From Methylobacterium pseudosasicola (lineage in GTDB: Bacteria > Pseudomonadota > Alphaproteobacteria > Rhizobiales > Beijerinckiaceae): a DNA stretch of 64,000 bases. The position numbers and the translations under genes are program-made. This document shows positions 19,333 through 27,991 of the stretch, in pieces. Position 1 is the stretch's first letter. Each line of letters begins with the position of its first letter. Location: contig NZ_FOTK01000003.1 in NCBI RefSeq assembly GCF_900114535.1, positions 186,001-250,000 of the forward strand, given 5' to 3'. The notes under the pieces are model-generated. The model worked only from the letters and a program-made list of their open reading frames with translations. It was not told where the DNA came from and did no database searches.

Positions 19333-20154
19333 TCAGCCGGCGCGGAACTCCTCGACGATCTCCCGCTTGAGCCGGCCGAAGCGTTCGTCGGTCAGCAGCG
19401 CCGAATAGCGTCGCGACCGGCCGAACGGCACCGGGATCTCCCGGGCGACGCGGCCGGGCCGGCCGCTCAGGACGAGGATGCGGTCGGCCAGAAACAGCGC
19501 CTCCTCGATGTCGTGGGTGACGAACAGCACCGTCGCGCCCGTGGCCTCTCGGGCGATCAGCAATTGCTCCTGCATCCCGAGCCGCGTCTGGGCGTCCAGC
19601 GCGCCGAAGGGCTCGTCCATGAGCAGGATGCGCGGCTCCGAGATCCAGGCCCGGGCGATGGCCGCCCGCTGCCGCATGCCGCCGGACAGCTCGTAGGGGG
19701 CGTGGTTCTCGAAACCGTCGAGGCCCATCAGGGCGATCAGCCGGGCCGCCCGGGGACGGTAGAGCGCGGCCGGCACGCCGGCGAGGCGGGGCGCGAAGGT
19801 GATGTTGTCGAGCACCGAGAGCCAGGGGAACAGCAACGCCTCCTGGAACACGATGCCCCTATCCGGCCCGGGCTCCCGGACCGGACCGCCCTCGACGCGG
19901 ATGCGCCCTGCGCTGGGCTGCTCGAAGCCGCAGAGCAGATCCAGCACGCTGGACTTGCCGCAGCCGCTGGGTCCCAGCAGGCAGACGAACTCGCCTTCCC
20001 GGATCGCGAAGGAGAGGTGCTCCAGGGCCGCGGTGACGCGCCCCGTCCGCCCGTCGACGAAGCGCTTCGCCACATCCTCCACGACGATCAGCGGGTCAGG
20101 CGACGGCGGCGGCCGGGTGGCCTGAAGGTCGGGCGGTAGGATGTGCACGGTCAC
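19333..20154 (-). CDS. ABC transporter ATPase, nitrate/sulfonate/taurine type
   Basis: 273 residues. Walker A GPSGCGKSSVLDLL, Q-loop VFQEALLFPWLSV, signature LSGGMRQRAAIARA, Walker B ILLMDEPFGALDAQT and the switch His in FVTHDIEEALFLADR are all intact. The sequence DEPFGALDAQTR is typical of the SsuB/TauB/NrtD group, which powers uptake of sulfonates, taurine or nitrate. Last gene of a three-gene operon with permease and binding protein; three bases separate it from the permease stop codon. The exact substrate cannot be read from sequence. Confidence 0.9.
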   Translation of the reverse strand: MTVHILPPDLQATRPPPSPDPLIVVEDVAKRFVDGRTGRVTAALEHLSFAIREGEFVCLLGPSGCGKSSVLDLLCGFEQPSAGRIRVEGGPVREPGPDRGIVFQEALLFPWLSVLDNITFAPRLAGVPAALYRPRAARLIALMGLDGFENHAPYELSGGMRQRAAIARAWISEPRILLMDEPFGALDAQTRLGMQEQLLIAREATGATVLFVTHDIEEALFLADRILVLSGRPGRVAREIPVPFGRSRRYSALLTDERFGRLKREIVEEFRAG

Positions 20155-20157
20155 GGA

Positions 20158-20937
20158 TCAGCTCCTGCCGGCCCAGGGCGTGGCCCAGCGCTGGAGCCCG
20201 ACGAGGGCGAGATCGAGGGCGTAGCCGGTGGCGCCGAGAAGCACGATGCCGAGCATGACCACGTCGGTGCGCAGATAGGCGCCGGCATTGACGACCATCC
20301 AGCCCAGGCCCGCTTCGGAGGCGATCATCTCGGCGGCGATCAGGGTGGTCCAGCCGATGCCGAAGGCGAGCCGAACGGTCACGAACAGGTCGGGCAGGAT
20401 CGCCGGCAGGATCACGAACCGGAACATCGTGAAGCCGCGCGCACCCAGGGCACGGGCGGCGCGCAATTGCTGTCGCCGAACCTGGCTCACGGCGGCCGCC
20501 GCCCCGACGACGATCGTCAGGACGGTGGACAGGTAGATCAGCAGGATCTTCGAGGTCTCGCCGATGCCGAACCAGAGCACCACCAGGGGGATCAGGGCGA
20601 GCTTCGGCAGCGGGCGCAGGAACTGGACGAACGGGTCGATCAGCGCGCCGAAGACCGGCGCCATGCCCATGGCGATGCCGAGCGGGATGCCGATGACGAT
20701 CGCCGCGCCGAAGCCGGCGAGCGACCGCGCGAGGCTGAGCAGCACATGGTCCCAGAGGGGCGTCTGCCGGTAGCCGTCGCGCATCAGGTCCGCCGCCGTC
20801 GCGAAGATCTCCGAGGGCGGCGGCACGAGCAGCGCATCGACCAGCGACAGGCGGGAGGCCGCCTCCCAGACCAGGAGCATCAGCAGCACCGACACCGCAC
20901 CCAGCAGGGCGCGGTGGGGAAGCGAGAGCCGGCTCAC
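20158..20937 (-). CDS. ABC transporter permease, SsuC/TauC type
   Basis: 259 residues, about six membrane helices. The cytoplasmic loop AARALGARGFTMFRFVILPAILPDLFVTVRLAFG carries the EAA-like coupling motif and is characteristic of SsuC/TauC/NrtB permeases. The start is a GTG at 20937 that overlaps the TGA stop of the binding-protein gene (GTGA), indicating translational coupling. Works as a homodimer with the ATPase encoded downstream. Confidence 0.9.
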   Translation of the reverse strand: MSRLSLPHRALLGAVSVLLMLLVWEAASRLSLVDALLVPPPSEIFATAADLMRDGYRQTPLWDHVLLSLARSLAGFGAAIVIGIPLGIAMGMAPVFGALIDPFVQFLRPLPKLALIPLVVLWFGIGETSKILLIYLSTVLTIVVGAAAAVSQVRRQQLRAARALGARGFTMFRFVILPAILPDLFVTVRLAFGIGWTTLIAAEMIASEAGLGWMVVNAGAYLRTDVVMLGIVLLGATGYALDLALVGLQRWATPWAGRS

Positions 20938-21977
20938 GCGGGAAAGGCGCGGTTGAGCAAATCGTAGTTCACGAACGGCCCGAAGGAGGCCGGGATGCCG
21001 CCGCGCTTGATCTCGCCGGTCTCCGCCAGGAAGTCGGCGGTGTCCGAGAGCGCCTTGAGGAACGGCGCGTCGCTCGCCTTGGCCGTGCGGCCCCAGTATT
21101 TCGGGCCGAGCTGCTCCTGGAACGTCGGATAGGACAGGCCGACCAGCGTGTCCCGGACAGCCTCGAAGGGCGCGCCGAAATCCTCGGCCAGGGTTCGGGC
21201 CACGCCCTCGGGATCCGCCCTGTAGCGCTCGAACTGGGCCTGCACGGTGCGCAGCCACGTGACCACGGTCTCGGGGTAGCGCTGGGCGAAGTCCGTCCGC
21301 ACCACCGCGGAGTTCCAGAAGAAGAAGCCGTGCGGCTGGAGATCGCCTGAGACCAGGAGCTGTTTTCCGCCCGAGCCGAGCAGGTCGCCCCAGAACGGCC
21401 CGTTGATGTAGGTGCCGTCGATGTCGCCGCGCTTCCAGGCGGCGATCGTCTCGGGCTGGCCGAGGGGCAGGCGCTTGACCTTCGCAGGATCGAGCCGGTT
21501 GATCCGGATCACCGCCTCCAGGGCGAAGGCCATGGTGGAGGACGGCGCCACGGCAATGCGCTTGCCCTCGAGCTGCTTGACCTCCGTGATCTCGGGCTTG
21601 ACCACGAGGCGTTCGCTGGTCGCCACCACCTCCGGCGAGCCGAGGATCTGGATCGGCAGCCCGCGAGAGATGCCCGCCGCGATCGGGGTGCTGCCGAAGA
21701 TCGCGAGGTCGAGCTTCCCGGCGGCGAGCAGTTGCAGTGCCGGCCCGCCCGACGGAAACGGGATCCACTCGACCCGCGTGCCGAGGGCGGTCTCGAACGC
21801 GCCGTCATGCTTGCCGATCACCCAGGCCCGGGGCGCCGTGAGGTAACCGATCCGGACGACAGAAGGCTTCGCACCCTGCTGAGCGCCGCCGGTGCCCGGA
21901 AGGGTCACGGTCCCGAGCGCGCCCGCGCCGAGCGCCAGCACGCGCCGGCGGGACAGATTCATGCGATCACGTGTCAT
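20934..21977 (-). CDS. ABC transporter substrate-binding protein, sulfonate/nitrate/taurine family
   Basis: 347 residues. N-terminal Tat-like signal SRRRVLALGAGALG, then RIGYLTAPRAWVIGKHDG, GGPALQLLAAGKLDLAIFGSTP and a LEGKRIAV.PSSTMAFAL segment, matching SsuA/TauA-type periplasmic binding proteins. It hands an anionic ligand, probably an organosulfur compound, to the permease and ATPase encoded downstream. The ATG at 21977 is used; an in-frame ATG at 21962 directly before the twin arginines is possible. No sulfonatase or dioxygenase gene is next to it, which leaves the ligand open. Confidence 0.85.
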   Translation of the reverse strand: MTRDRMNLSRRRVLALGAGALGTVTLPGTGGAQQGAKPSVVRIGYLTAPRAWVIGKHDGAFETALGTRVEWIPFPSGGPALQLLAAGKLDLAIFGSTPIAAGISRGLPIQILGSPEVVATSERLVVKPEITEVKQLEGKRIAVAPSSTMAFALEAVIRINRLDPAKVKRLPLGQPETIAAWKRGDIDGTYINGPFWGDLLGSGGKQLLVSGDLQPHGFFFWNSAVVRTDFAQRYPETVVTWLRTVQAQFERYRADPEGVARTLAEDFGAPFEAVRDTLVGLSYPTFQEQLGPKYWGRTAKASDAPFLKALSDTADFLAETGEIKRGGIPASFGPFVNYDLLNRAFPA

Positions 21978-22498
21978 GGGGAGCTGCCTTGGATGCGCAA
22001 GCGCGTCTGTCCGTTGAGGCCGGGGTCTCGGAAGGCGCGAAAAAACCGGAATGCCGACGCTCGACCGGCTGCTTTCAGCAATCCCGATCCTGCAATCGGT
22101 TGAGCCCGAAGAAAGGGGCCTTGCTGCGGAAGAAAGCGCGGGGAGGCATCGGCGGCATTCTCGCCCAACCACCCCCCAGGTCAACAGAATGTGTTCTTCG
22201 TATCAAACGACCAAGCTGAAAATCTCTGTCCCGTCCGGACATACATTTGGCATGTCCTTCTTCCAGCGCCACGTTACGGTGCGGACGCGGATCTGTGCCG
22301 TCGTTGAGTCGTCAAACCTCACCGATAACTCCACCGCCGGATGATCTTAGCGACACCGATCACATCAATGCGATCATACAACTGAGAAGCACAGTGATCC
22401 TATAACCGGCTCCTGTCGCCTATTGGAAGAAAATTGCCGGCGAAGCCAAGCGCCGGGAACGTGATAATCTGCGCCCCCCGTCCACAGAGGTACCGGTT
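21978..22498. other. Divergent intergenic region, 521 bases
   Basis: Separates the ABC operon and serA. The right two thirds are less GC-rich than the genes and presumably carry both promoters. I see no clear operator, riboswitch or gene. Confidence 0.4.
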
Positions 22499-23722
22499 TT
22501 GCCCACGGATCGTATCGTCCTGACCGAGAATATCGCCGCCACGGCCCGTCAGGTTTTCGCGCAGGCGGGCCTCGACGCTGTGCAGCAGCTGTCGCACGCC
22601 ATCGGCGTCGCCGATGCGCCGCGCATCGCCGACACCAACGTGCTCGGGATCCGCTCGCGGACGAAGATCACCCCCGAACTTCTCGACGCGCTGCCCAACC
22701 TGACCGCGATCGGCTGCTTCAGCGTCGGCACCAATCAGGTCGATCTCGAGAGCGCCCGCGCCCGCGGCTTGCCGGTCTTCAACGCGCCGTTCTCGAACAC
22801 GCGCAGCGTCGCCGAACTGACGATCGGCGAGATCGTCATGCTGCTCCGGCGCATCCTGCCCCGCTCGGCCTCCGCCCACGAGGGCGGATGGGACAAATCG
22901 GCCTCGGGATCCTTCGAGGTCCGCGGCAAGACCTTGGGAATCGTCGGCTACGGCAATATCGGCTCGCAGCTGTCCAATCTCGCCGAAGCGATGGGCATGC
23001 GGGTCATCTTCCACGACCTGACCGACAAGCTCCGCCACGGCAACACCGAGCCCGTGGACAGCCTGGACAGCCTGCTCGCCGCCAGCGATGTCGTCAGCCT
23101 GCACGTCCCGGAAACGCCTGCGACGCACGGGCTCATGAGTGCGGACCGCATCCGGTCCATGAAACCCGGAGCCTATCTGATCAACAACAGCCGCGGCACG
23201 GTGGTGGATCTGGAGGCTCTGGCGCAGGCGTTGCGGGACGGCCGTCTCGGCGGCGCGGCGATCGACGTCTTCCCGGTCGAGCCAAAATCCAACGCAGAGC
23301 GCTTCGTCTCGCCGCTCCAGGGCCTCCCGAACGTCATCCTCACCCCGCATATCGGCGGGTCCACCGAGGAAGCGCAGGACCGCATCGGCGCGGAGGTCGC
23401 CCGCAAGCTGGTCGATTACGCGCAGACCGGCTCCACCCTCGGCGCCGTGAATTTCCCGCAGGTGCAATTGCCGCCGCGCCTGTCCGGTGCGCGCTTCCTC
23501 CACGTGCACCGGAACGTGCCGGGCGTGCTCGGCAAGATCAACGCGATCTTCTCGGGACGCGCGCTCAACATCGATGCGCAATACCTGCAGACCGACGGCG
23601 ATTTCGGCTACGTCGTCGTGGACGCGTCGGTGCAGCTGCCGGAGGCGGACGCGGTTCTCCAGGCGCTTCGGAGCATCGACGGCACCGTGCGCGCGCGGCA
23701 CCTCGCGCAACGGGCGGCCTGA
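22499..23722 (+). CDS. serA: D-3-phosphoglycerate dehydrogenase with ACT domain
   Basis: 407 residues, the same size as E. coli SerA (410). Substrate-binding domain with GIRSRTKIT and VGTNQVDL; NAD-binding motif GIVGYGNIGSQ near residue 150; catalytic Arg in NNSRGTVVD, Glu region and His in TPHIGGST; C-terminal ACT domain (HVHRNVPGVLGKINAIFS), which in E. coli binds serine for feedback inhibition. It commits 3-phosphoglycerate to serine synthesis, which also feeds the serine cycle in methylotrophs. The start is TTG at 22499 with AGAGG upstream. Stands alone, without serB or serC. Confidence 0.93.
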   Translation: MPTDRIVLTENIAATARQVFAQAGLDAVQQLSHAIGVADAPRIADTNVLGIRSRTKITPELLDALPNLTAIGCFSVGTNQVDLESARARGLPVFNAPFSNTRSVAELTIGEIVMLLRRILPRSASAHEGGWDKSASGSFEVRGKTLGIVGYGNIGSQLSNLAEAMGMRVIFHDLTDKLRHGNTEPVDSLDSLLAASDVVSLHVPETPATHGLMSADRIRSMKPGAYLINNSRGTVVDLEALAQALRDGRLGGAAIDVFPVEPKSNAERFVSPLQGLPNVILTPHIGGSTEEAQDRIGAEVARKLVDYAQTGSTLGAVNFPQVQLPPRLSGARFLHVHRNVPGVLGKINAIFSGRALNIDAQYLQTDGDFGYVVVDASVQLPEADAVLQALRSIDGTVRARHLAQRAA

Positions 23723-23936
23723 GCGGCGCGGGCCAAAACCCGTCTTTCCGCGACCGCGGCCCGTATTCGACGGGGCTCTGAAGCTTTGCTTTCCTGAATT
23801 CAAAATTTCTGGCAGCCTACGAGGCCTCGAACGCTGGCAGATTCGTTCTTGCCGGCGGTCGAAACCGGGATCGTTCGTCGCCGCGCTTTGGCCGTCCTCG
23901 GCTGGCGCCGGGCGACGGCCAAGGGAGTATCCGCGT

Positions 23937-24992
23937 ATGCCGCTTCCGCCGTCGGGGCCACGCTCGACCCTGGCCTCCCTCGCCATCATCGGCGCCGTTT
24001 GCATCGGCGCCACCGGGGCGTTCGCCTACACGGCAGGTTGGCTCTCGCCCGACCGCCTGACGCCCACGAAGCTCGTCGACGCCCTCGCGCCGCCGACGGG
24101 GCCGGTTCCCGGGTATCGACGCAACCACGCCAAGGGCATCTGCTTCACGGGCGTCTTCGAGGCCAACGGCAACGGTGCCGCGCTCTCACGCGCCAAGGCC
24201 TTCGCAACCGGGCGCCATCCGGCCCTGGGGCGGTTCAACCTCGGCACCCCCAATCCCGGCGCGGCGGACGCCACCGTCAGGGTGCGGGGCTTAGGCCTGC
24301 AGATCGCGACGGACGATGGCGCCGTGTGGCGCGCCGCCATGATCAACGCGCCGGTCTTCCCGGTCGCCACCCCGGCGGCGTTTTACGAGCTCCTGCGGGT
24401 CCCGGCGAGCAAGGAGCCGAACGCAATGGCGACCTTCGTCGCCGCGCATCCGGAATTCGCCCCGTTCGGCGCCTGGGCCAAGAGCCCCGACTGGACCGCG
24501 AGCTACGCGCAGGAGCCCTACAACGGCCTCAACGCCTTCCTGTTCACCAACGCGTCCGGCACGGAGCAGGCGGTGCGCTGGTCGTTCCGTCCGCAGGCGC
24601 AGGCCGAGCGGATCACGCCCGAGGACCTCGCCAAGCGCGGCGAGGCCTATCTGGAGCGGGAGATCACCGAGCGGGTCGCGGCCGCGCCGCAGCGCTGGAG
24701 CCTGATCCTCACGGTCGCCGACCCCGGCGACCCGACCGCGGATCCGAGCCGCGCCTGGCCGGAGGGACGGCGCAGCGTCGAGGCCGGCACCCTGGTGGTC
24801 GAGCGCATCGAGCCCGAGGCGGACGGCCCGTGCCGCGACATCAACTTCGATCCGACAATCCTACCGGACGGCATCCGGGTCTCCGACGACCCATTCCCGG
24901 CGGCGCGCTCGGCGGCCTACGCGCGATCCTACGATCTGCGCACCGCGGAGGCGAAGGATTATCCCAAGCGCACCTCGGAGGCGGGGCGATGA
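23937..24992 (+). CDS. Catalase-family peroxidase, exported
   Basis: 351 residues. A signal/anchor segment (TLASLAIIGAVCIGATGAFAYTAG) is followed by a minimal catalase core: RRNHAKGICFTGVFEANG with the distal His, FNLGTPNP, VRGLGLQI and FWRAAMIN-like WRAAMINAPVF, and a C-terminal R..Y block. These short catalase-related proteins are heme peroxidases rather than efficient catalases. AGGGAG precedes the ATG. The stop codon overlaps the start of a cytochrome b561 gene (ATGA), so the two are co-translated; b561 may supply electrons across the membrane. Confidence 0.88.
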   Translation: MPLPPSGPRSTLASLAIIGAVCIGATGAFAYTAGWLSPDRLTPTKLVDALAPPTGPVPGYRRNHAKGICFTGVFEANGNGAALSRAKAFATGRHPALGRFNLGTPNPGAADATVRVRGLGLQIATDDGAVWRAAMINAPVFPVATPAAFYELLRVPASKEPNAMATFVAAHPEFAPFGAWAKSPDWTASYAQEPYNGLNAFLFTNASGTEQAVRWSFRPQAQAERITPEDLAKRGEAYLEREITERVAAAPQRWSLILTVADPGDPTADPSRAWPEGRRSVEAGTLVVERIEPEADGPCRDINFDPTILPDGIRVSDDPFPAARSAAYARSYDLRTAEAKDYPKRTSEAGR

Positions 24993-25549
24993 CGACCGAC
25001 CGGAAGCGCTTCACGGGCGGCCAGAGGCTCCTGCACTGGGCGATGGCCGTGTGCATCATCGCGATGTTCTTCATCGGGGTCGGCATGGTTTCGACGATCA
25101 TGCCGACATACGTGCCGCTGCTCGCGACCCATAAGACCCTGGGTGTCGCGATCTTCGTCCTCGCCCTGGTCCGGCTGGCGGTGCGGGCGCGAAGCGGGAC
25201 GCCGCCCCTGCCGGCCGACCTGCCGGCTCCGATGAGGCTCGCCGCGCACCTGTCCCATTACGGGCTCTACGGGCTGATGTTCGCGATGCCGCTGCTCGGA
25301 TGGGCGATGCTCTCGGCTGGCGCCTACCCGGTCGTGCTCTACGGCGACATCCGGCTGCCCGCGATCCTACCGCAGAACGCCGCGCTCCATACGCTGCTCT
25401 GGAACGCGCATTCCTACCTCGCCTTCGCGTTCTTTGCCCTGGTGCTGACCCATGTCGCGGCGGCGCTGTTCCACGCGCTGGTGCGCCGGGACGGCGTGTT
25501 CGAGGCGATGGCCCCCGTCGGATCGCGGAGCGGCACGCCGTCCCGGTGA
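24989..25549 (+). CDS. Cytochrome b561 (YceJ/CybB type)
   Basis: 186 residues, four membrane helices. His residues placed for two b-type hemes are seen in LLHWAMA (helix 1), THKTLGV (helix 2 start), LSHYGLYGLMFAMPLLGWAM (helix 3) and THVAAALFHALVRRDG (helix 4). The family moves electrons from the quinone pool or through the inner membrane to periplasmic partners. Overlap with the upstream peroxidase gene by ATGA argues that the peroxidase is its partner. The 3' end is followed after 30 bases by the inserted element. Confidence 0.9.
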   Translation: MTTDRKRFTGGQRLLHWAMAVCIIAMFFIGVGMVSTIMPTYVPLLATHKTLGVAIFVLALVRLAVRARSGTPPLPADLPAPMRLAAHLSHYGLYGLMFAMPLLGWAMLSAGAYPVVLYGDIRLPAILPQNAALHTLLWNAHSYLAFAFFALVLTHVAAALFHALVRRDGVFEAMAPVGSRSGTPSR

Positions 25550-25580
25550 GCCGGCGTCCGGCGGTCGGGACGAGGCTCTA

Positions 25581-25607
25581 GTGGTCGAAATCTGACGGAT
25601 CAAACCC
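25581..25607 (+). repeat. Left terminal inverted repeat of the element
   Basis: Begins GTGGTCGAAATCTGACGG and matches the right end at 23 of 27 positions in inverted orientation; preceded by the TA duplication at 25579-25580. Confidence 0.75.
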
Positions 25608-25642
25608 ATGCTCTGGGTCAACTTCCGGCCCATGGCAGACAG

Positions 25643-25948
25643 TTAGGGTCTGCGTGCAGTGTGCTTACGCCGTTCTCTCATGGTCAGGATAATGCTGACA
25701 ATTAGTGCTCCAATTGCCAAAAACCAGAAGAGCAAGATAATGTAAGCGGTAGCCGTTGCGCCGATGCACTCACTTTCGTTTATGCGGCAACTCTGTTGAA
25801 CTCCCCCGTAGAGAAAATACGCAGCCATAGCAACTATAACGCCGTCGAAGGCGACAGTGGGTAGAACCGGCCATCTGTAACGCAGTCCGATAGCGGATGC
25901 GAGGATCAGGACCGGCGGCGCAACGAGCACAGACAGAGCTTCGAACAT
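25643..25948 (-). CDS. Small membrane protein carried by the element, 101 aa
   Basis: Three predicted membrane helices (residues about 5-25, 30-48 and 65-90), a Cys pair in the first periplasmic or cytosolic loop (SCRINESECIG) and a basic C-terminal tail (RERRKHTARRP). Codon use is clearly less GC-rich than in neighbouring genes, marking it as foreign. It fills most of the 450-bp inverted-repeat element. I recognise no family; it could be cargo or part of the element's maintenance. Confidence 0.6.
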   Translation of the reverse strand: MFEALSVLVAPPVLILASAIGLRYRWPVLPTVAFDGVIVAMAAYFLYGGVQQSCRINESECIGATATAYIILLFWFLAIGALIVSIILTMRERRKHTARRP

Positions 25949-26003
25949 AATCTTCCTTAAAAGAGCGAATAATTGCTTTCCACCCTTCTCGGACGTTGTT
26001 GGC

Positions 26004-26030
26004 GGGTTCCATCCGTTAGATTTTGACCAC
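26004..26030 (-). repeat. Right terminal inverted repeat of the element
   Basis: Read on the reverse strand it begins GTGGTCAAAATCTAACGG. Followed on the forward strand by the second TA copy at 26031-26032. Confidence 0.75.
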
Positions 26031-26407
26031 TAGCGCAGCACGCCCTCCGCCAGGGCGCGCTGGATGCCGCGCACGTCGGCCCCCTTCTTCAGGGTGCGCT
26101 CGATCGGCTGGGGCGTGCCCGAGACCCAGATCTTGAGTTCGGCATCGAGGTCGAAGGTGCCGGCCGTCTCCACCGAGAAGCGGACCACCGCCCGGTAGGG
26201 GATCGAGGTGAATTCGACCTTGCTGCCGGTGACGCCCTGCACGTCGATCAGGATGATCCGGCGCTCCGTGAACACGAACACGTCCCGGATGATCTTGAAC
26301 GCCAAGCGCGCCGTCTCGCCCTCGATCAGGATGCCCGCGAGCCGCCGCTCGAGGGATGCGGCGTCGACCTCGCTGCCATGGCCGAGCAATCCGTCCAGCA
26401 AACCCAT
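26030..26407 (-). CDS. PH domain-containing protein, 125 aa
   Basis: MGLLDGLLGHGSEVD leads into a domain with ETARLAFKIIRDVFVFTERRIILIDVQGVTGSKVEFTSIPY, the hallmark of the short bacterial pleckstrin-homology proteins (bPH family, YvbH-like), which form oligomeric rings of unknown function. The ATG at 26407 starts the conserved N terminus. The stop codon TAG is shared with the target site of the neighbouring inserted element: the element abuts the gene exactly at its end without changing the protein. Confidence 0.8.
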   Translation of the reverse strand: MGLLDGLLGHGSEVDAASLERRLAGILIEGETARLAFKIIRDVFVFTERRIILIDVQGVTGSKVEFTSIPYRAVVRFSVETAGTFDLDAELKIWVSGTPQPIERTLKKGADVRGIQRALAEGVLR

Positions 26408-26540
26408 GGCTCGCACGCTCGCTTCGCCTGTTCCGGGGCCGGCACCATGCCGTCCGGGTTCCGCGCCGGCAACAGGGCGCGCTCCGAACCGGCCATCCGA
26501 CGCGTTGGCGTTTCGGAGGACCGGCGCTAAAGCCCATGGC

Positions 26541-26918
26541 ATGTTCGACGATGCATCCGCTCGGCGCTATCTCGCGGGACTGGCCCCGGTGGCTCCTGGC
26601 TCGGTGCGCTGGCTCATCTATGACGAGGCCCGGCACTGGGTTTCGGTCGTGGACACCGAGATGGCATCGCTGCGGCAGGATTGCGCGCATGTCCTGAGCA
26701 CTCTGCCGGAGGAGGATCCGAACGCATCCCTGGCCGAGGCGATCCGTGAGTTCCTCGCTGAAGGGCCTGACCGCACTCCGCACGTCATCGCCCTCTCCTG
26801 CGCCGTGCTGATGCAGAGCACGGGCGATCTCGATGAGGTCTTCGCTCGGATCCAGTCCGGCGTCATGGCGACCTTTGTCGACGCCGAGGACGTGGTGGTC
26901 AGGCCCGTCGCCGCATGA
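26541..26918 (+). CDS. Hypothetical protein, 125 aa
   Basis: Starts MFDDASARRYLAGLAPVAPG and contains the conserved-looking WLIYDEARHWVSVVDTEMASLRQDC and a helical C-terminal half with CAVLMQSTGDLDEVFARI. Soluble, two cysteines, no recognised family. Divergent from the PH-domain gene 133 bases away. The ATG at 26541 is the first that lies outside the overlapping reverse gene. Confidence 0.55.
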   Translation: MFDDASARRYLAGLAPVAPGSVRWLIYDEARHWVSVVDTEMASLRQDCAHVLSTLPEEDPNASLAEAIREFLAEGPDRTPHVIALSCAVLMQSTGDLDEVFARIQSGVMATFVDAEDVVVRPVAA

Positions 26919-26994
26919 CGCGACGGAGGCGCGTGCCCTGACACGGCCTCGCCACCATGGCGACGGCCGCCTGTTTGGGACCGGCGGTGCGCGT

Positions 26995-27915
26995 TCACGC
27001 GGCGTTGCGGAAGGCCGAGGGGGGCATGCCGACGACGCGGGCGAAGTACCGGGAGAAATAGGCCGGATCCTGGAAGCCCAGCGCATAGGCGATCTCGGAG
27101 ACCGGCAGGGTCGAGTAGCGCAAGCCCCGCTTGGCCTCGAGGACGATCCGGTCCGTGATGAGCTGGCCCGGCGTGGTCTCGGCGACGGACCGGCAAGCCG
27201 CGCGCAGTCGGCCCGGGGTGGTGCCGAGCCGGTCGCAGTAGGTTTTGAGATCAATGCCGGTCCGGAAGCTGGTCTCGATCTCCCTGCGGAAACGGGCCAC
27301 GATCCGCGTCTGGGCGGCGAGCTGCGTCGGCACGCCGGCGCCGGCTTCGTCCATCAGCTGCGCCATCTCGATGAGAAGCAGCGTCAGACGGGCCGCCACG
27401 GCCGCGCTGCGGGCCGGTGCCACCCTGGATTGCTCGGCCCAGAGCGCCTCGATCGCGGCGTCGAGCGGGCATTGCGGCGACAGCGCGAGGCTTCGCACCG
27501 AACCGAACAGGCCCGACAGGGCCTGCTCCTCGCGGGTCAGCGCGTGCAGAAACGTATCGGAGATGGACACGACCCGGCCGGCGCTGACCGTCTCGTAGAC
27601 GAGGCCGTGCACGACGCCGGCCGGGATGATCAGCGCGCAGGGCGCCGAGAACGCGGTCGCCTCCCCCTCCGCGGTCACGGTTCCATGCCCGTGCCGGATC
27701 AGGAACACCTGGTGCAGGTCCGCATGGGCGTGCGGCGTGATCCGCCACGCCGCGGCCCGGCTACGATCGTCCAGGTCTTCGACGTGCAGGAAGCGATCGT
27801 CGGGCGCCTGGGGCGGCTCGCCGTAGAGGAAATAGTGCGGGACGAGGGGTCTCGGCATCGGTGCGGCGCGGTTGGAATCGGTAAAAAAGTACAAGGGAAT
27901 CGCACGCGTCTCCAT
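26995..27915 (-). CDS. pobR: AraC-family regulator, PobR-like
   Basis: 306 residues. N-terminal cupin-like effector domain with HAHADLHQVFLIRHGHGTV, C-terminal double helix-turn-helix ending in the AraC signature ISEIAYALGFQDPAYFSRYFARVVGMPPSAFR. It is transcribed divergently from pobA with 76 bases between the start codons, the standard arrangement for PobR, which activates pobA in response to 4-hydroxybenzoate. A 6-bp inverted repeat sits in that gap. The symbol rests on position and domain type. The ATG at 27915 is the likely start; a second ATG follows 19 codons later. Confidence 0.82.
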   Translation of the reverse strand: METRAIPLYFFTDSNRAAPMPRPLVPHYFLYGEPPQAPDDRFLHVEDLDDRSRAAAWRITPHAHADLHQVFLIRHGHGTVTAEGEATAFSAPCALIIPAGVVHGLVYETVSAGRVVSISDTFLHALTREEQALSGLFGSVRSLALSPQCPLDAAIEALWAEQSRVAPARSAAVAARLTLLLIEMAQLMDEAGAGVPTQLAAQTRIVARFRREIETSFRTGIDLKTYCDRLGTTPGRLRAACRSVAETTPGQLITDRIVLEAKRGLRYSTLPVSEIAYALGFQDPAYFSRYFARVVGMPPSAFRNAA

Positions 27916-27954
27916 CCCCAAGGGCCGCCCGCCCCGGCAGGATGAAGCCGGAGA

Positions 27955-27973
27955 CCGATCCGTCAGAGATCGG
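27955..27973. promoter_or_regulatory. Inverted repeat in the pobR-pobA gap
   Basis: CCGATC and GATCGG are separated by seven bases in the middle of the 76-bp divergent region, 19 bases before the pobA start. Possible regulator site; short enough to be chance. Confidence 0.3.
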
Positions 27974-27991
27974 CACGAATCGGGAGGAACC

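Larger units (their letters stand above)
25581..26030. mobile_element. 450-bp TIR element with TA flanks, IS630/Tc1-mariner-like, no transposase
   Basis: The two ends form inverted repeats of 27 bp with 23 matches (25581-25607 and 26004-26030), both beginning GTGGTC(G/A)AAATCT. Each end is flanked by TA (25579-25580 and 26031-26032), within a CTAG context, as left by IS630/Tc1-mariner insertion. The interior is much less GC-rich than the flanks and contains one small membrane-protein gene but no transposase, so it could only move in trans. The right TA forms part of the stop codon of the neighbouring PH-domain gene, and removal of the element restores the same TAG. Confidence 0.75.
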
